Below are positions 25,250 through 34,574 of a DNA stretch of 60,659 nt, piece after piece (position 1 is the stretch's first letter; every line of letters begins with the position of its first letter). The notes below the pieces were generated by a model that saw only the letters and a program-made list of their open reading frames with translations, was not told the DNA's origin and searched no databases. Origin of the DNA: Clostridia bacterium (GTDB taxonomy: Bacteria > Bacillota > Peptococcia > DRI-13 > UBA5745); contig JAHDPO010000042.1 in the NCBI GenBank assembly GCA_018434325.1, positions 1 through 60,659 on the forward strand, given 5' to 3'. Position numbers and translations under genes: made by a program.

Positions 25250-25762
25250 ATGGAGATCAAAAAAGTGTACAGGGAGAGTATTCCCCATGTGAAACTAATC
25301 GGGCGCCGCCTGACAAGCAATGACAGGGACGAGACCGGTACCTTTGCACGTTACTGGCAGCAGAGCTTCCGGGAGGGCTGGTTTGATATTCTGAGCAAAT
25401 GCCCCGGCGTCTCCGGCGTAAGCGACGATTATTTGGGCGCCATGCGCGTGACCGGCGAGAATAGTGACGGCTTTGAATATTGGATCGGCATGTTCCGTGC
25501 ACCCGATGCCGAGGTGCCTGCGGGATTTGAAGCGGTGGAGATTCCTGCCGGGGAAGTAGGCGTCTGCTGGCTCTATGGCAGTGACAAAACGGGTGAATTC
25601 TACAGCATGGAGGCCTCCGACCTGGCCATGGCGGCGCTGAAAGAGCAAGGCTGGAGTTACGCTGAAATCGGCTGGTTCTTCGAGCGATACAACTGTCCCC
25701 GTTTTACTGTGCCGGATGAAGCCGGCAACGTGGTTCTGGATATCTGCGCGTATCTGGTTTAG
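25250..25762 (+). CDS. GyrI-like / AraC effector-binding domain protein
   Basis: 170-aa stand-alone GyrI-like small-molecule-binding domain (no DNA-binding part). Blocks: FARYWQQSFREGWFDIL, DGFEYWIGMFR, VEIPAGEVGVCWLYG, and the end FTVPDEAGNVVLDICAYLV. Such domains bind or hydrolyse drugs, or modulate regulators. 15 nt after the PPOX gene with AAGGAGG in between, so probably co-transcribed. Confidence 0.82.
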   Translation: MEIKKVYRESIPHVKLIGRRLTSNDRDETGTFARYWQQSFREGWFDILSKCPGVSGVSDDYLGAMRVTGENSDGFEYWIGMFRAPDAEVPAGFEAVEIPAGEVGVCWLYGSDKTGEFYSMEASDLAMAALKEQGWSYAEIGWFFERYNCPRFTVPDEAGNVVLDICAYLV

Positions 25763-25825
25763 CAACAGAAGGTGAAGATGTAGCCCTTCGTAACAATAGA
25801 TACAGCAATATAAGGAGGTTTTACC

Positions 25826-26614
25826 ATGAACCAGGAAGTGCAAAGGCGTCTGGCGGAATCATTGACCTATGCGGAGTCGACCGATATTATTCCGTATTTA
25901 CCCTATTTACTCAAAGATTTTTGGAGCCTTGGCAGCGAGCCGGAAGAAATGAAAAACCTCCTTCATACGCACACCGATTTTAACTCTGATTGCCGGATCT
26001 TGGATTTGGCTTGTGGTAAAGGCGTGGCATCCGTTTATTTGGCAAGGGAATTTGGCTGTATTGCAAAGGGCATCGACCTGATGCCGGAGTTTATCGCAGA
26101 AGCAAAGGTGAAAGCGGAGGAATATGGCGTTTCTGAGCAATGTGACTTTGTTGTCGGCGACGTCAATGAAGCAATTACAAGCGAGCGGGACTATGATTTG
26201 ACAATCTGGGGCGCCGCCGGCGACCTGTTGGGGAGCTATCCTGAAACCCTGGCTGGGATTGCCTGCACCGTACAGCCTGGCGGGTATATTTTGCTGGATG
26301 ACGCCTATATTCCAAGTGCGAACCAGCGACTGCGCTTTCATCACAACTACTTAACAGAGGAACAGTGGAATCAGGCCTTTCGAGAAAACGGCATGACTGT
26401 TATCATCTGTAAGGAGGCAGCGCAAGAGGTCGATCCGTCTGCCTATGCCGATGATCTGAGCAACATTCGCAGGCGAGCCGAAGAGCTTATCCGGCAACAC
26501 CCGAATAAGCGAGAAATGTTTGAGAGCTATGTAACAAGCCAGCAGGCGGAATATGAGGATTTGCAGGACGGAATGGTTCCCGCATTGTGGCTGCTGCAAA
26601 AATCAATTGTATGA
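25826..26614 (+). CDS. Class I SAM-dependent methyltransferase
   Basis: 262 aa with a Rossmann-type methyltransferase domain: motif I CRILDLACGKGVASVYLA near residues 53-70, acidic motif II KGIDLMPEF, and DLTIWGAAGDLLGSY in the motif IV region. AAGGAGG precedes the ATG. Methyl acceptor unknown. Confidence 0.88.
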   Translation: MNQEVQRRLAESLTYAESTDIIPYLPYLLKDFWSLGSEPEEMKNLLHTHTDFNSDCRILDLACGKGVASVYLAREFGCIAKGIDLMPEFIAEAKVKAEEYGVSEQCDFVVGDVNEAITSERDYDLTIWGAAGDLLGSYPETLAGIACTVQPGGYILLDDAYIPSANQRLRFHHNYLTEEQWNQAFRENGMTVIICKEAAQEVDPSAYADDLSNIRRRAEELIRQHPNKREMFESYVTSQQAEYEDLQDGMVPALWLLQKSIV

Positions 26615-26669
26615 TAATTGGCCTTTGAGCAGAAAGCTGATGATCTAAACTATATTGGAGGTAGTAAAA

Positions 26670-27077
26670 ATGCGGTTTCATGACACAACAATTCGGATAT
26701 TGGTGCGGAAGGATTATGGTGAATGCTTTGATTTCTACACCGAGAAAATAGGTCTGGTTGCGGTTTGGGGAGATAGGAATGGGCCCTATACTTCCTTTGC
26801 TGTGAGCAAGGACACGCCGCCATGCTTTGCAATATTTTCAGGCGCTCACATGTCTATGTTCAAAGGATATAGGCAGCCGAATAACGGCACACAGCCGGAC
26901 ACGGTTGTAGCCGTAATCCCTTCGGATAATCTGGATGAAGATTATCTCCGGCTAAAGGGAGCCGGCGTGCAGTTTTTGGGTGAGCCTCAGCACATTGAAG
27001 AATGGGGTATGCGCTGCACTTATTTCAGAGACCCGGAGGGTAATTTGTTTGAATTGAACGATGCCAGTGGGGTGTAA
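26670..27077 (+). CDS. VOC (glyoxalase/bleomycin-resistance) family protein
   Basis: About 135 aa from ATG 26670 (GGAGGT 7 nt upstream). Contains a beta-alpha-beta-beta-beta pair typical of the vicinal oxygen chelate fold: TIRILVRKDYGECFDFYTEKIGL and a C-terminal MRCTYFRDPEGNLFELNDA with the usual metal-ligand Glu. Could be a small-molecule lyase or binding protein; substrate unknown. Confidence 0.88.
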   Translation: MRFHDTTIRILVRKDYGECFDFYTEKIGLVAVWGDRNGPYTSFAVSKDTPPCFAIFSGAHMSMFKGYRQPNNGTQPDTVVAVIPSDNLDEDYLRLKGAGVQFLGEPQHIEEWGMRCTYFRDPEGNLFELNDASGV

Positions 27078-27223
27078 TTTCGTCTAACGCAAAAGGAGTT
27101 GTGCGGTAAGGGCTTTGTTTCTTGGGAAGTGTTTCGTGATGACGATACATGGCCAGCATTATTCTGTTGAAAAGAGCCACTAACCTTAATAAGTATAATC
27201 TAATTTAGGGAGGAGCGTAGAAA

Positions 27224-28078
27224 ATGGCAGTGGAAAGCAAGTATGCATCTGACGTCGATGCAATATTGTCTCACCGTCACGATCTGGGGGACGATTACTG
27301 GACGACTCCAGATAAACGCCTGCTGAAAGGATCACCCTTTTCAGCCTACAACAGCGCCCTCATGCTGCTGGAGCTGGGGATGGAACCGGATGACCCGATC
27401 CTGAAAGCGGTAGCGGATTTGTTTTTCAGTGCATGGAAACAGGACGGCAGGTTTAAGCTGTATCCAAAAGGCAGTATGCTGCCGTGCCATACCGCCGCTG
27501 TTGCGAGTCTGCTCTGCCAGATGGGATACCAGGCCGACGAGCGCCTTCAGCAAACATTCCGTTACTTTTTGGAGACGCAGTACAGCGACGGCGGCTGGCG
27601 CTGCAACCGTTTCAGCTTCGGGCGGGGGCCGGAAACGGAATACTCCAACCCCTGGCCGACCCTTGCCGCGTTGAACGCCTTTCGCTTTTCGAACTACTTA
27701 AACCGTGAACCGGCGCTGGACGGGCCGGTGGATTTTCTGCTGGAGCACTGGGTTATCAAAAAACCGATTGGCCCTTGCCACTACGGTATCGGCACGCTGT
27801 TTATGCAGGTGGAATATCCCTTTGGCGGCTACAACCTGTTTTGGTATGTATATATCTTGTCCTTTTACAACAGAGCGAAAAAAGATAAGCGATTCCTGGA
27901 GGCATTAGCGGCGCTGCAATCGAGGCTTGTGGACGGACAAATTGTCGTTCAGCGGGTGGCGCCAAAGCTTGCGAAGCTGAGCTTTTGCAGAAAAGGTGAG
28001 CCCAGTGAGCTGGCCACAAGGCGTTACCATGAAATCCTTTCAAACCTTGGAGAGCGAGGGCAGGAAAAATGCAATTAA
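27224..28078 (+). CDS. Prenyltransferase/squalene-cyclase-like alpha-toroid protein
   Basis: 284 aa with repeated helix pairs resembling the alpha/alpha-toroid of prenyltransferases and squalene cyclases: AYNSALMLLELGMEPDDPILK, AAVASLLCQMGYQADERL, TQYSDGGWRCNRF and NPWPTLAALNAF. I see no DXDD cyclase motif, so catalysis of terpene cyclisation is doubtful. GGAGGAGC precedes the ATG. Overlaps the next gene by 10 nt. Confidence 0.78.
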   Translation: MAVESKYASDVDAILSHRHDLGDDYWTTPDKRLLKGSPFSAYNSALMLLELGMEPDDPILKAVADLFFSAWKQDGRFKLYPKGSMLPCHTAAVASLLCQMGYQADERLQQTFRYFLETQYSDGGWRCNRFSFGRGPETEYSNPWPTLAALNAFRFSNYLNREPALDGPVDFLLEHWVIKKPIGPCHYGIGTLFMQVEYPFGGYNLFWYVYILSFYNRAKKDKRFLEALAALQSRLVDGQIVVQRVAPKLAKLSFCRKGEPSELATRRYHEILSNLGERGQEKCN

Positions 28079-28332
28079 CAGACCTGCCGAATATCAGCAA
28101 AGTGATCGCTTCCGATTTACGGAAAGCCGGAATCAATACGGTTGAAGATCTGAAGCAGACAGGAAGCAAAGACGCCTTCATTCGTATTCGATTACAGGCT
28201 GACCCTGAGGCTTGTATAAACAAATTATCTGCCTTGGAGGGCGCAATACAAGGGATACGCTGGCATCATCTTTCGGAAAATACAAAAGCGGATTTGAAAG
28301 CATTTTACGAATCGCTTAAAAAAAGTCACTGA
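28069..28332 (+). CDS. TfoX C-terminal-domain-like helix-hairpin-helix protein
   Basis: 87 aa matching the TfoX/Sxy C-terminal domain: LTDLPNISKVIASDLRKAGINTVEDLKQTGSKDAFIRI reads as a helix-hairpin-helix-type unit. In TfoX this domain is linked to competence regulation, but stand-alone copies are common and uncharacterised. Start overlaps the end of the toroid gene, implying coupling. Confidence 0.8.
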   Translation: MQLTDLPNISKVIASDLRKAGINTVEDLKQTGSKDAFIRIRLQADPEACINKLSALEGAIQGIRWHHLSENTKADLKAFYESLKKSH

Positions 28333-28424
28333 TACAACATCTCCTCTTGACTTTAACATTGTGTCAAGGCTTATGGTGAATCTGCAAACCGGATTGCAGC
28401 AACAACGAAAGGAGGTGCCCACTC

Positions 28425-29243
28425 TTGTTCAAAATAAGCGAGTTTTCCCATCTTGTGCGCATATCGCCCCGGATGCTCCGGTACTACGAGAAATGCGGCC
28501 TGCTATATCCCGCCGAAATTGATAAATTCACCGGTTACCGGCAGTACAGCGCGGGGCAGATCCCCCTTGCCCAGAATATTGTACTGCTGCGGGATTTGGG
28601 CTTTTCCATTGACGAAATGGGCGATGTTTTGCCACGGATGAATGACTTCGCCTACATGAATAAGGTTTTGCGCGCCAAGGCAGATTCTGTAGAGTCAGTC
28701 ATTACAGCAGAACAGCAAAGGCTTGCCCGCCTGCTGGAAATGAGCGGCACAATGCGAAAGGAGAGTAAGATTATGGTTTATGAGGTTGAACTAAAGAGAA
28801 TTCCCGCCGTTAAGGTACTGTCCCTACGGGGGATCATCCCCCGGTACAATCAGGAGGGCATTCTGTGGGAGAAGCTGAGCAGATATATCGGCGAAAATCA
28901 GATTGTCTGCCACAGCGACGGTTATTCCACTTACTTCGACGAGGAATACAAGGAGAGCGATCCCGATGTGGAGATTGCCATTCCCGTCGATACTCTTGGC
29001 ACAAGCAGCGGCGAGTTTGTCTACAAAGAATACGAGGAAATCCCCCTTGCCGCAACGCTGCGCTTCACCGGGCCCTTTGACGGCGGCTATGACGCGGCTA
29101 GCGAGAAGCTGGCACGGTGGATGGAGGATAATGGATACTGCTTCGCAGGTCCCCTTCGCGGCCATGTCATCACCTCGCCGGACGACGTAGGCGACCTCGA
29201 AAACCTGGAAACCGAGCTGCAGGCGCCGGTTATGAAGAAGTAG
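28425..29243 (+). CDS. MerR family regulator with GyrI-like effector domain
   Basis: 272 aa, TTG start behind AAGGAGGT. N-terminal MerR winged helix at ~1-70 (KISEFSHLVRISPRMLRYYEKCGLLYPAEID, YRQYSAGQIPLAQNIVLLRDLGFSIDEM), a coiled dimerisation helix at ~75-110, and a GyrI-like effector-binding domain at ~120-270. This architecture is that of BmrR/TipA-like multidrug sensors. It may control neighbouring genes of the block. Confidence 0.88.
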   Translation: MFKISEFSHLVRISPRMLRYYEKCGLLYPAEIDKFTGYRQYSAGQIPLAQNIVLLRDLGFSIDEMGDVLPRMNDFAYMNKVLRAKADSVESVITAEQQRLARLLEMSGTMRKESKIMVYEVELKRIPAVKVLSLRGIIPRYNQEGILWEKLSRYIGENQIVCHSDGYSTYFDEEYKESDPDVEIAIPVDTLGTSSGEFVYKEYEEIPLAATLRFTGPFDGGYDAASEKLARWMEDNGYCFAGPLRGHVITSPDDVGDLENLETELQAPVMKK

Positions 29244-29255
29244 AAAAGACCGCAC

Positions 29256-29284
29256 CGGGAGGATGCTTTCACAGCATCCTCCCG
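29256..29284. terminator. Stable hairpin after the MerR gene
   Basis: CGGGAGGATGCT at 29256-29267 pairs perfectly with 29273-29284 around a 5-nt loop. There is no T-run, so it may act as a weak terminator or an mRNA 3'-end stabiliser. Confidence 0.55.
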
Positions 29285-29324
29285 AATATGTAAGGATGCA
29301 AAAAACAGATTAAAGGAGGTGCAT

Positions 29325-29888
29325 ATGGTGAGCGAAAGTTTAGAATTTCCTAATAGGGCAGCATTTCGTGAGTGGCTGCACAAAAACGGAACAAGCAGTG
29401 AAGGAGTTTGGTTGCTTTTTGGCAAAAAGGGCGGGCCAGTAACGCTTACAGCTGCGGAAGCATTGGAAGAAGCCCTGTGCTATGGCTGGATTGACGGCCA
29501 AATGCAAAGCCTTGACAGCAAAATATATAAAAAGTATTTTGCGTGCCGTACGGCAAAGAGCAAGTGGTCGGATAAAAACAAGGCATTGGCCGCTAAGCTT
29601 GAAGAGCAGGGAAAAATGACCGATTGTGGCAGAGCGAAAATAGCGGACGCCAAGAAAAACGGTCAATGGGATGCAGTACGGCCTTCTGCTGCTACCGATG
29701 AACAAATAGCGGTTTTGTCGGATTTACTTAAAGAGTATGAGCCGGCCTATACGAATTTTGCGGCTATGTCCCCGTCGGTAAAAAGGACGTATACACAAGC
29801 CTATTTCGATGCGAAAACAGATGCCGGGCGGGAGAGCCGTTTGTCATGGATGGTTGAGCGCCTTCATAAAAATCTAAAGCCCATGTAA
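29325..29888 (+). CDS. YdeI/OmpD-associated family protein
   Basis: About 187 aa from ATG 29325 (AAAGGAGG upstream). Shows the YdeI-like start LEFPNRAAFREWLHKNGTSSEGVWLLFGKKG, ALEEALCYGWIDGQMQSLD, and the basic RTAKSKWSDKNK block of the family. These proteins have been linked to peptide/polymyxin stress in other bacteria, but the biochemical role is unknown. Confidence 0.87.
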   Translation: MVSESLEFPNRAAFREWLHKNGTSSEGVWLLFGKKGGPVTLTAAEALEEALCYGWIDGQMQSLDSKIYKKYFACRTAKSKWSDKNKALAAKLEEQGKMTDCGRAKIADAKKNGQWDAVRPSAATDEQIAVLSDLLKEYEPAYTNFAAMSPSVKRTYTQAYFDAKTDAGRESRLSWMVERLHKNLKPM

Positions 29889-29973
29889 AGCATGTTGGCG
29901 GAGCATACCGCAACTTGCAGAAGCAGGAGGCTTTTGTATACAACTTTAATTAAGAAAGGTGGAATTAGTCCAA

Positions 29974-32643
29974 ATGGACTACCGAAGTACGACGCCTTGG
30001 CACGCCAAGCCTGCCGGGGAAATCTGTGAGGAGCTGGAAACCTCGCCGGAAGGCTTAAGTGACGCCGAGGCTGCACTGCGGTTTAATGTGCACGGAGCCA
30101 ATGAGCTCCGCAAAAAGAAAAACCGAACAATTCTTCAAATGCTCTGGGACCAACTCAAAGATCCGATGATATTGATTTTAATCGGCGCAGCTGTGCTTTC
30201 CTTTGTATTGCATGAGGCACTGGAGGCCGGGGTTATCCTGTTTATCGTAGCGGTGAATGCCGTTATCAGCATCATTCAGGAGAAAAAAGCCGAAGCTTCG
30301 CTGGATGCACTGAAAAAAATGACGGCCGGGCGCGCTGTAGCGCTGCGGCAGGGGGAAGAAAGCAATATTCCGGCAAGGGAACTTGTTCCCGGCGACATCG
30401 TTTTCTTAGAGGATGGCGCAATGGTGCCGGCCGATATCAGGCTGCTTGATTCCTTCAGCTTAAAAATGCAGGAGGCGTCCTTGACCGGTGAGGCTGTGCC
30501 GTCGGAAAAGGACGCCGACGACATACTTCAGGAGAGCTGCCCCCTTGGCGACCGCGCCAACATGGCCTATTCTTCCACGCTTGTCACCTATGGGCGGGGT
30601 TATGGCGTAGTTGTTGCGACAGGCATGAACACCGAGGTCGGGCAGATCGCCCGCATGATAGAGGGGCAAGACGAGTTTGACACGCCTCTCAAACGCAAGC
30701 TCACATCAGTGGGCAAAACCCTGACCCTGGTGGGCCTGATCGTATGTGCGCTGATTTTTGCCATTGGCTTTTTTTATAAACAACCGCTAATCCCCCTTTT
30801 AATGACGGCAATTTCCCTGGCCATCTCCATTATCCCGGAAGGGCTGCCCGCCACGGCGACTATTGTGCTGGCGTTAGGCGTTCAGCGCATGGCAAAGCGC
30901 GGCGCCATCATCCGCCAGCTGCCTGCCGTAGAGACGCTAGGTGGTGCAACCGTCATCTGCTCAGACAAAACAGGCACCCTGACGCTGAACAAAATGACCG
31001 TAACGCAGGTTGCCATTGCCTCCGATATAGAACATGGCAAGGCAAAGCCTACCCAAAGTGCACTGGCAATGAATGGGAGCTATTATGAGTTGATCCGGGC
31101 GGGGGCCCTCTGCAATAACGCCGAGTTTGATCCCGATAACCCCGGCAATATTTTGGGCGACCCCACCGAGGGCGCGCTGATCGTTCTTTCCAGGAAATTC
31201 GGCGAGCATCACGGGGCTTTGGAAGAGGATTGCCCGCGTGTGTTTGAGCAGCCCTTTGACTCGGACCGCAAGCGCATGTCCACGGTCAACGAAGTGGCGG
31301 GCAGGCCCGTTGTCTTTACAAAAGGAGCCGTAGATGAGCTGCTGCCGGTTTGCGCGAAAATCCTGACTGCCGAAGGAGAGCGCCCGATCAGCGGCAGGGA
31401 TATCGAATCCATCAAACGAGTTTCAGACAGCATGGCCTCCGACGCCTTGCGGGTGCTGGCTTTTGCCCAAAAGGGCATTGAAGCTGTGCCGGTAGAAAAG
31501 GACAGCGACATGGAGCACGGCCTGACCTTTATCGGCCTCGTGGGTATGATCGATCCTCCCCGTGAAGAAGTGAAGGCAGCAGTAAAAACCTGCCGTGACG
31601 CCGGAATCCGTACCGTTATGATTACCGGCGACCATAAAATTACTGCGGTGACCATTGCCAAGGAATTGGATATTTGGCGCAGTGGCGATACGGTATATAC
31701 CGGGGACGAGCTGGATGAAATGAGCGACGCCGGCTACGACGCAGCGGCCCGCACCACCTCGGTCTATGCCCGTGTGACGCCGGAACAGAAACTAAAAATT
31801 GTGGCGGCTCTCAAACGCACCGGCGAGATTACCGCCATGACCGGCGACGGCGTGAATGATGCGCCTGCCCTCAAAGCCGCCGACATCGGTATTGCGATGG
31901 GTGTTTCCGGCACAGATGTGGCAAAGCAGTCTTCCGATATGGTTCTTACGGATGACAATTTTACTACCATCGTGGACGCCGTGAAGGAAGGGCGGCGGGT
32001 CTACCGCAACATACAGAAGGTCATTCAGTTTTTGCTGGCGGGCAACATCAGCGAAATACTGACGATTTTTATCGCAACGCTGTTCAACTTTCCTGCGCCT
32101 CTCTTGGCCGTGCATATCCTGTGGGTAAACCTTGCCACCGACACATTGCCCGCGCTGGCATTGGGCGTCGACCCGCCCGAAAGGGATGTGATGATACAGC
32201 GGCCTAAAAAGTCCGGTACGCTGTTTGAAAGGGCGCTTGTTGTCCGCGTGATTGCGCAAGGATGCCTGATTGCAGCCGCCACGCTGATCGCCTTCTTTCT
32301 CGGCTTTCGTGACGATTTGCAGTCCGGGCAGGCCATGGCCTTCTGTACAATCGCGTTTTCCCAGCTCTTTTATTCGTACAGCCAGCGGTCAAATACCAGG
32401 TCTATCTTTTCCAAGGGCTTTTTTGAGAACAAAGCCCTGCTGGGTTCCGTCCTGATTTCCGCCGCCCTGATGCTGATATTGGTGGTGATCCCCCCTGTGC
32501 GGGAAGCCTTTGCGCTATCCGCTCTCGATCCGGGCGAATGGCTGATGATATTCGGACTGTCGCTGATTCCAACGGTGCTCATCGAAGCCCAAAAAGCGGT
32601 CGTTCATTTTCAACAGGCCCGCTTTGGGCGCCGGACAGCGTAA
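29974..32643 (+). CDS. Cation-translocating P-type ATPase, probably Ca2+ (type IIA)
   Basis: About 889 aa, full-length P2A-type pump with an N-terminal cation-ATPase domain and ten expected membrane helices. Phosphorylation site CSDKTGTLT, nucleotide/hinge blocks MITGDHKITA and MTGDGVNDAPAL, and PEGLPA in helix 4 plus NLATDTLPALALG in helix 6 point to Ca2+ transport. The actuator motif reads LTGEAVPSEK instead of the classic TGES; the essential Glu is kept. ATG 29974 is preferred over GTG 29959 on spacing. Last gene of the accessory block, ended by a terminator. Confidence 0.92.
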   Translation: MDYRSTTPWHAKPAGEICEELETSPEGLSDAEAALRFNVHGANELRKKKNRTILQMLWDQLKDPMILILIGAAVLSFVLHEALEAGVILFIVAVNAVISIIQEKKAEASLDALKKMTAGRAVALRQGEESNIPARELVPGDIVFLEDGAMVPADIRLLDSFSLKMQEASLTGEAVPSEKDADDILQESCPLGDRANMAYSSTLVTYGRGYGVVVATGMNTEVGQIARMIEGQDEFDTPLKRKLTSVGKTLTLVGLIVCALIFAIGFFYKQPLIPLLMTAISLAISIIPEGLPATATIVLALGVQRMAKRGAIIRQLPAVETLGGATVICSDKTGTLTLNKMTVTQVAIASDIEHGKAKPTQSALAMNGSYYELIRAGALCNNAEFDPDNPGNILGDPTEGALIVLSRKFGEHHGALEEDCPRVFEQPFDSDRKRMSTVNEVAGRPVVFTKGAVDELLPVCAKILTAEGERPISGRDIESIKRVSDSMASDALRVLAFAQKGIEAVPVEKDSDMEHGLTFIGLVGMIDPPREEVKAAVKTCRDAGIRTVMITGDHKITAVTIAKELDIWRSGDTVYTGDELDEMSDAGYDAAARTTSVYARVTPEQKLKIVAALKRTGEITAMTGDGVNDAPALKAADIGIAMGVSGTDVAKQSSDMVLTDDNFTTIVDAVKEGRRVYRNIQKVIQFLLAGNISEILTIFIATLFNFPAPLLAVHILWVNLATDTLPALALGVDPPERDVMIQRPKKSGTLFERALVVRVIAQGCLIAAATLIAFFLGFRDDLQSGQAMAFCTIAFSQLFYSYSQRSNTRSIFSKGFFENKALLGSVLISAALMLILVVIPPVREAFALSALDPGEWLMIFGLSLIPTVLIEAQKAVVHFQQARFGRRTA

Positions 32644-32690
32644 TAGAAGGCATTCTGTAACAAAGCATATTTCCCAACGCTCCTTGAACG

Positions 32691-32725
32691 GCCCGCAGAT
32701 ATTTTCGTCTGCGGGCTATTTTTGC
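32691..32725 (+). terminator. Terminator after the P-type ATPase gene
   Basis: GCCCGCAGA and TCTGCGGGC form a 9-bp stem, followed by TATTTTT. Repeat locus C begins at the very end of the T-run. Confidence 0.88.
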
Positions 32726-32864
32726 GCAAAATTGCAAGTTTAAAGTGTCTTTGACATGGGGTACGCATCACCCATCGGCCGTATTTGGCTGTATTTAGTG
32801 CTGCGGCCAGGAGGCGCCCACTATTCTGAAGAGGCAGCACACTTTAAACCTGCAATTTTGCGCA
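32723..32864. repeat. Palindromic repeat element, locus C
   Basis: 142-bp element. Left arm TGCGCAAAATTGCAAG then TTTAAAGTGTC (32723-32749), right arm CACTTTAAACCTGCAATT then TTGCGCA (32840-32864). The core (GTATTTGGCTGTATTTAGTG, GGCCAGGAGGCG, CTATTCTGAAGAGGCAG) is nearly that of locus B. Single motif copy per side. Confidence 0.88.
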
Positions 32865-32901
32865 TTCCCCACGGTTTGCAGGCGTTAACGGCCTGTACGG
32901 T

Positions 32902-32932
32902 TCAATAGCCCCCATGATGACGGCGTATACTA
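32902..32932 (+). promoter_or_regulatory. Candidate sigma-G-type promoter of germinant receptor 2
   Basis: TCAATA at 32902-32907, 18-nt spacer, TATACTA at 32926-32932. This is close to the forespore sigma-G pattern (TGAATA / CATACTA) and lies ~97 nt before the A gene, where such a promoter is expected for a ger operon. Confidence 0.5.
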
Positions 32933-33028
32933 CCGGTAAAATAAGCCCATAATACCAATGTTTAACATAATGCCGCTTCTTGATGAAAGTCCGACGATCA
33001 AAGGGCGGTATAAGGCTGGGAGGACCCT

Positions 33029-34573
33029 ATGGATTTCAAATTTTTTAGCAGCAAAAAAAAGCTGGCCGATAAAGTAAAAGAGCTGAATCTAAACCTGGAC
33101 AGCGTCACTCTTTCCGGTGATCTGGACGAAGAAATGGCCATATTGGAAGGCTTGTTTGAAAAAGTGGATCCCATGGTGCTGCGCCGTATCAAAAATCAGC
33201 ACAATGAGAAGCTGGAATTCGGCTTGGTCTATTGCGCCGGCATGATCGACAACGAGTATGTGGGCGAGGCCATCATTAAGCCGCTGATCAGCTCCCAGGG
33301 CATTGCTTATGACAAAAACCTCACCGATACCATCCTCACACAAGTCGTCTGCAATCATAACGGCATGAAGGCGCAGAAATACTCGGAGATCGTGGAATCC
33401 TCCACTTACGGCGACGTCGTCGTATTGATTCCCGGCAGCAAGGATGCCCTTATTTACAGCACCCAAGGCTTTCCTTTAAGGGGAACCGACGAGCCGGAAA
33501 ATGAGAAGACCCTGGTGGGGCCAAAGGAAGGCTTCGGGGAATCTCTCATCAATAACCTGGCTTTTCTGCATCGCCGCCTGCGGACCAATGACCTGAAAAT
33601 GCAATTCCGTACCCTGGGCAAGCGCACCAGAACCAGTATTTGCCTCTGTTATCTGGAGAGCCTGGCACGGCCCGATATCCTTGAGGAATTGGAAAAACGC
33701 CTGGAGATCATCGATATCGACGGCATTCTGGACTCCAACTATATCCAGGAGTTTATCCGGGATGAAGGCTATTCTCCCTTTCGTACTATAGGCACCACGG
33801 AAAGGCCGGATGTGGTGACGGGCAAGCTATTGGAAGGCAGGATCGCTATTTTTGTTGACGGTGCCCCGATGGTTTTGACCCTGCCATATTTGTTTATAGA
33901 GAACTTTGTCAACAGCGAAGATTATTATCTGCCTTTTTATTACGCCTCTTTTTCCCGGATACTGCGCATGTTTGGCTTCGTCCTGGCGGTAACGGTGCCG
34001 GCCTTTTATTTAGCCGCATCGGCTTTTAATCATGAAATACTGCCTACGCCTTTGTTGGTCAGCATCGCCCGGGAGCGGCAAAACATCCCTTTTCCTATGG
34101 CCCTGGAGATTTTCTCCATGCTGCTGGTCTTTGACCTGCTGCGGGAAGCGGGAATCAGGATGCCTACGGTTATCGGCTCGGCAATGAGTATTGTCGGCGG
34201 CTTGGTCTTAGGTCAGGCAGCCGTCCAGGCCAGGCTGGTGTCTTCGGTATTGATCATCATGGTGGCCCTTACCGGTATCACCGGTCTATTGGTGCCGAAA
34301 ATGAACACGTCGATACTGACCGTCCGCTATTCTTTGCTGGTGGCGGCCACGATTATGGGCATACCCGGTCTTACTGCCGGCATAGCTTTTTGGTGGATTC
34401 ACGCCCTCAATCTCAGCTCCTTTGGCGTAACCCAGATCAGCATGAACATCAACATGAATTATCAGGACCATAAGGATCTGCTGCTGAGGGCGCCTTTATG
34501 GCGGATGGCCCGGCGGCCCAGAAATATCGCTGTAGACAGCCAGCGTAAAGGCGAGACAAGGAGGCAATGGTGA
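33029..34573 (+). CDS. Spore germinant receptor A subunit (GerAA/GerKA type), receptor 2
   Basis: 514 aa, paralogue of the A subunit of receptor 1. N-terminal hydrophilic domain, then about five helices. Conserved blocks DGAPMVLTLPYLFIENFVNSEDYY and LLREAGIRMPTVIGSAMSIVGGLVLGQAAVQA align directly with receptor 1. GGGAGG precedes the ATG. First of a tight A-C-D-B operon; the C gene starts 1 nt after the stop. Confidence 0.94.
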   Translation: MDFKFFSSKKKLADKVKELNLNLDSVTLSGDLDEEMAILEGLFEKVDPMVLRRIKNQHNEKLEFGLVYCAGMIDNEYVGEAIIKPLISSQGIAYDKNLTDTILTQVVCNHNGMKAQKYSEIVESSTYGDVVVLIPGSKDALIYSTQGFPLRGTDEPENEKTLVGPKEGFGESLINNLAFLHRRLRTNDLKMQFRTLGKRTRTSICLCYLESLARPDILEELEKRLEIIDIDGILDSNYIQEFIRDEGYSPFRTIGTTERPDVVTGKLLEGRIAIFVDGAPMVLTLPYLFIENFVNSEDYYLPFYYASFSRILRMFGFVLAVTVPAFYLAASAFNHEILPTPLLVSIARERQNIPFPMALEIFSMLLVFDLLREAGIRMPTVIGSAMSIVGGLVLGQAAVQARLVSSVLIIMVALTGITGLLVPKMNTSILTVRYSLLVAATIMGIPGLTAGIAFWWIHALNLSSFGVTQISMNINMNYQDHKDLLLRAPLWRMARRPRNIAVDSQRKGETRRQW

Positions 34574-34574
34574 G

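Noticed and set aside
24088-32643. The accessory block as an integron cassette array.
   Set aside because: No attC-like paired sites between genes and no integrase; genes overlap or are closely coupled in places.
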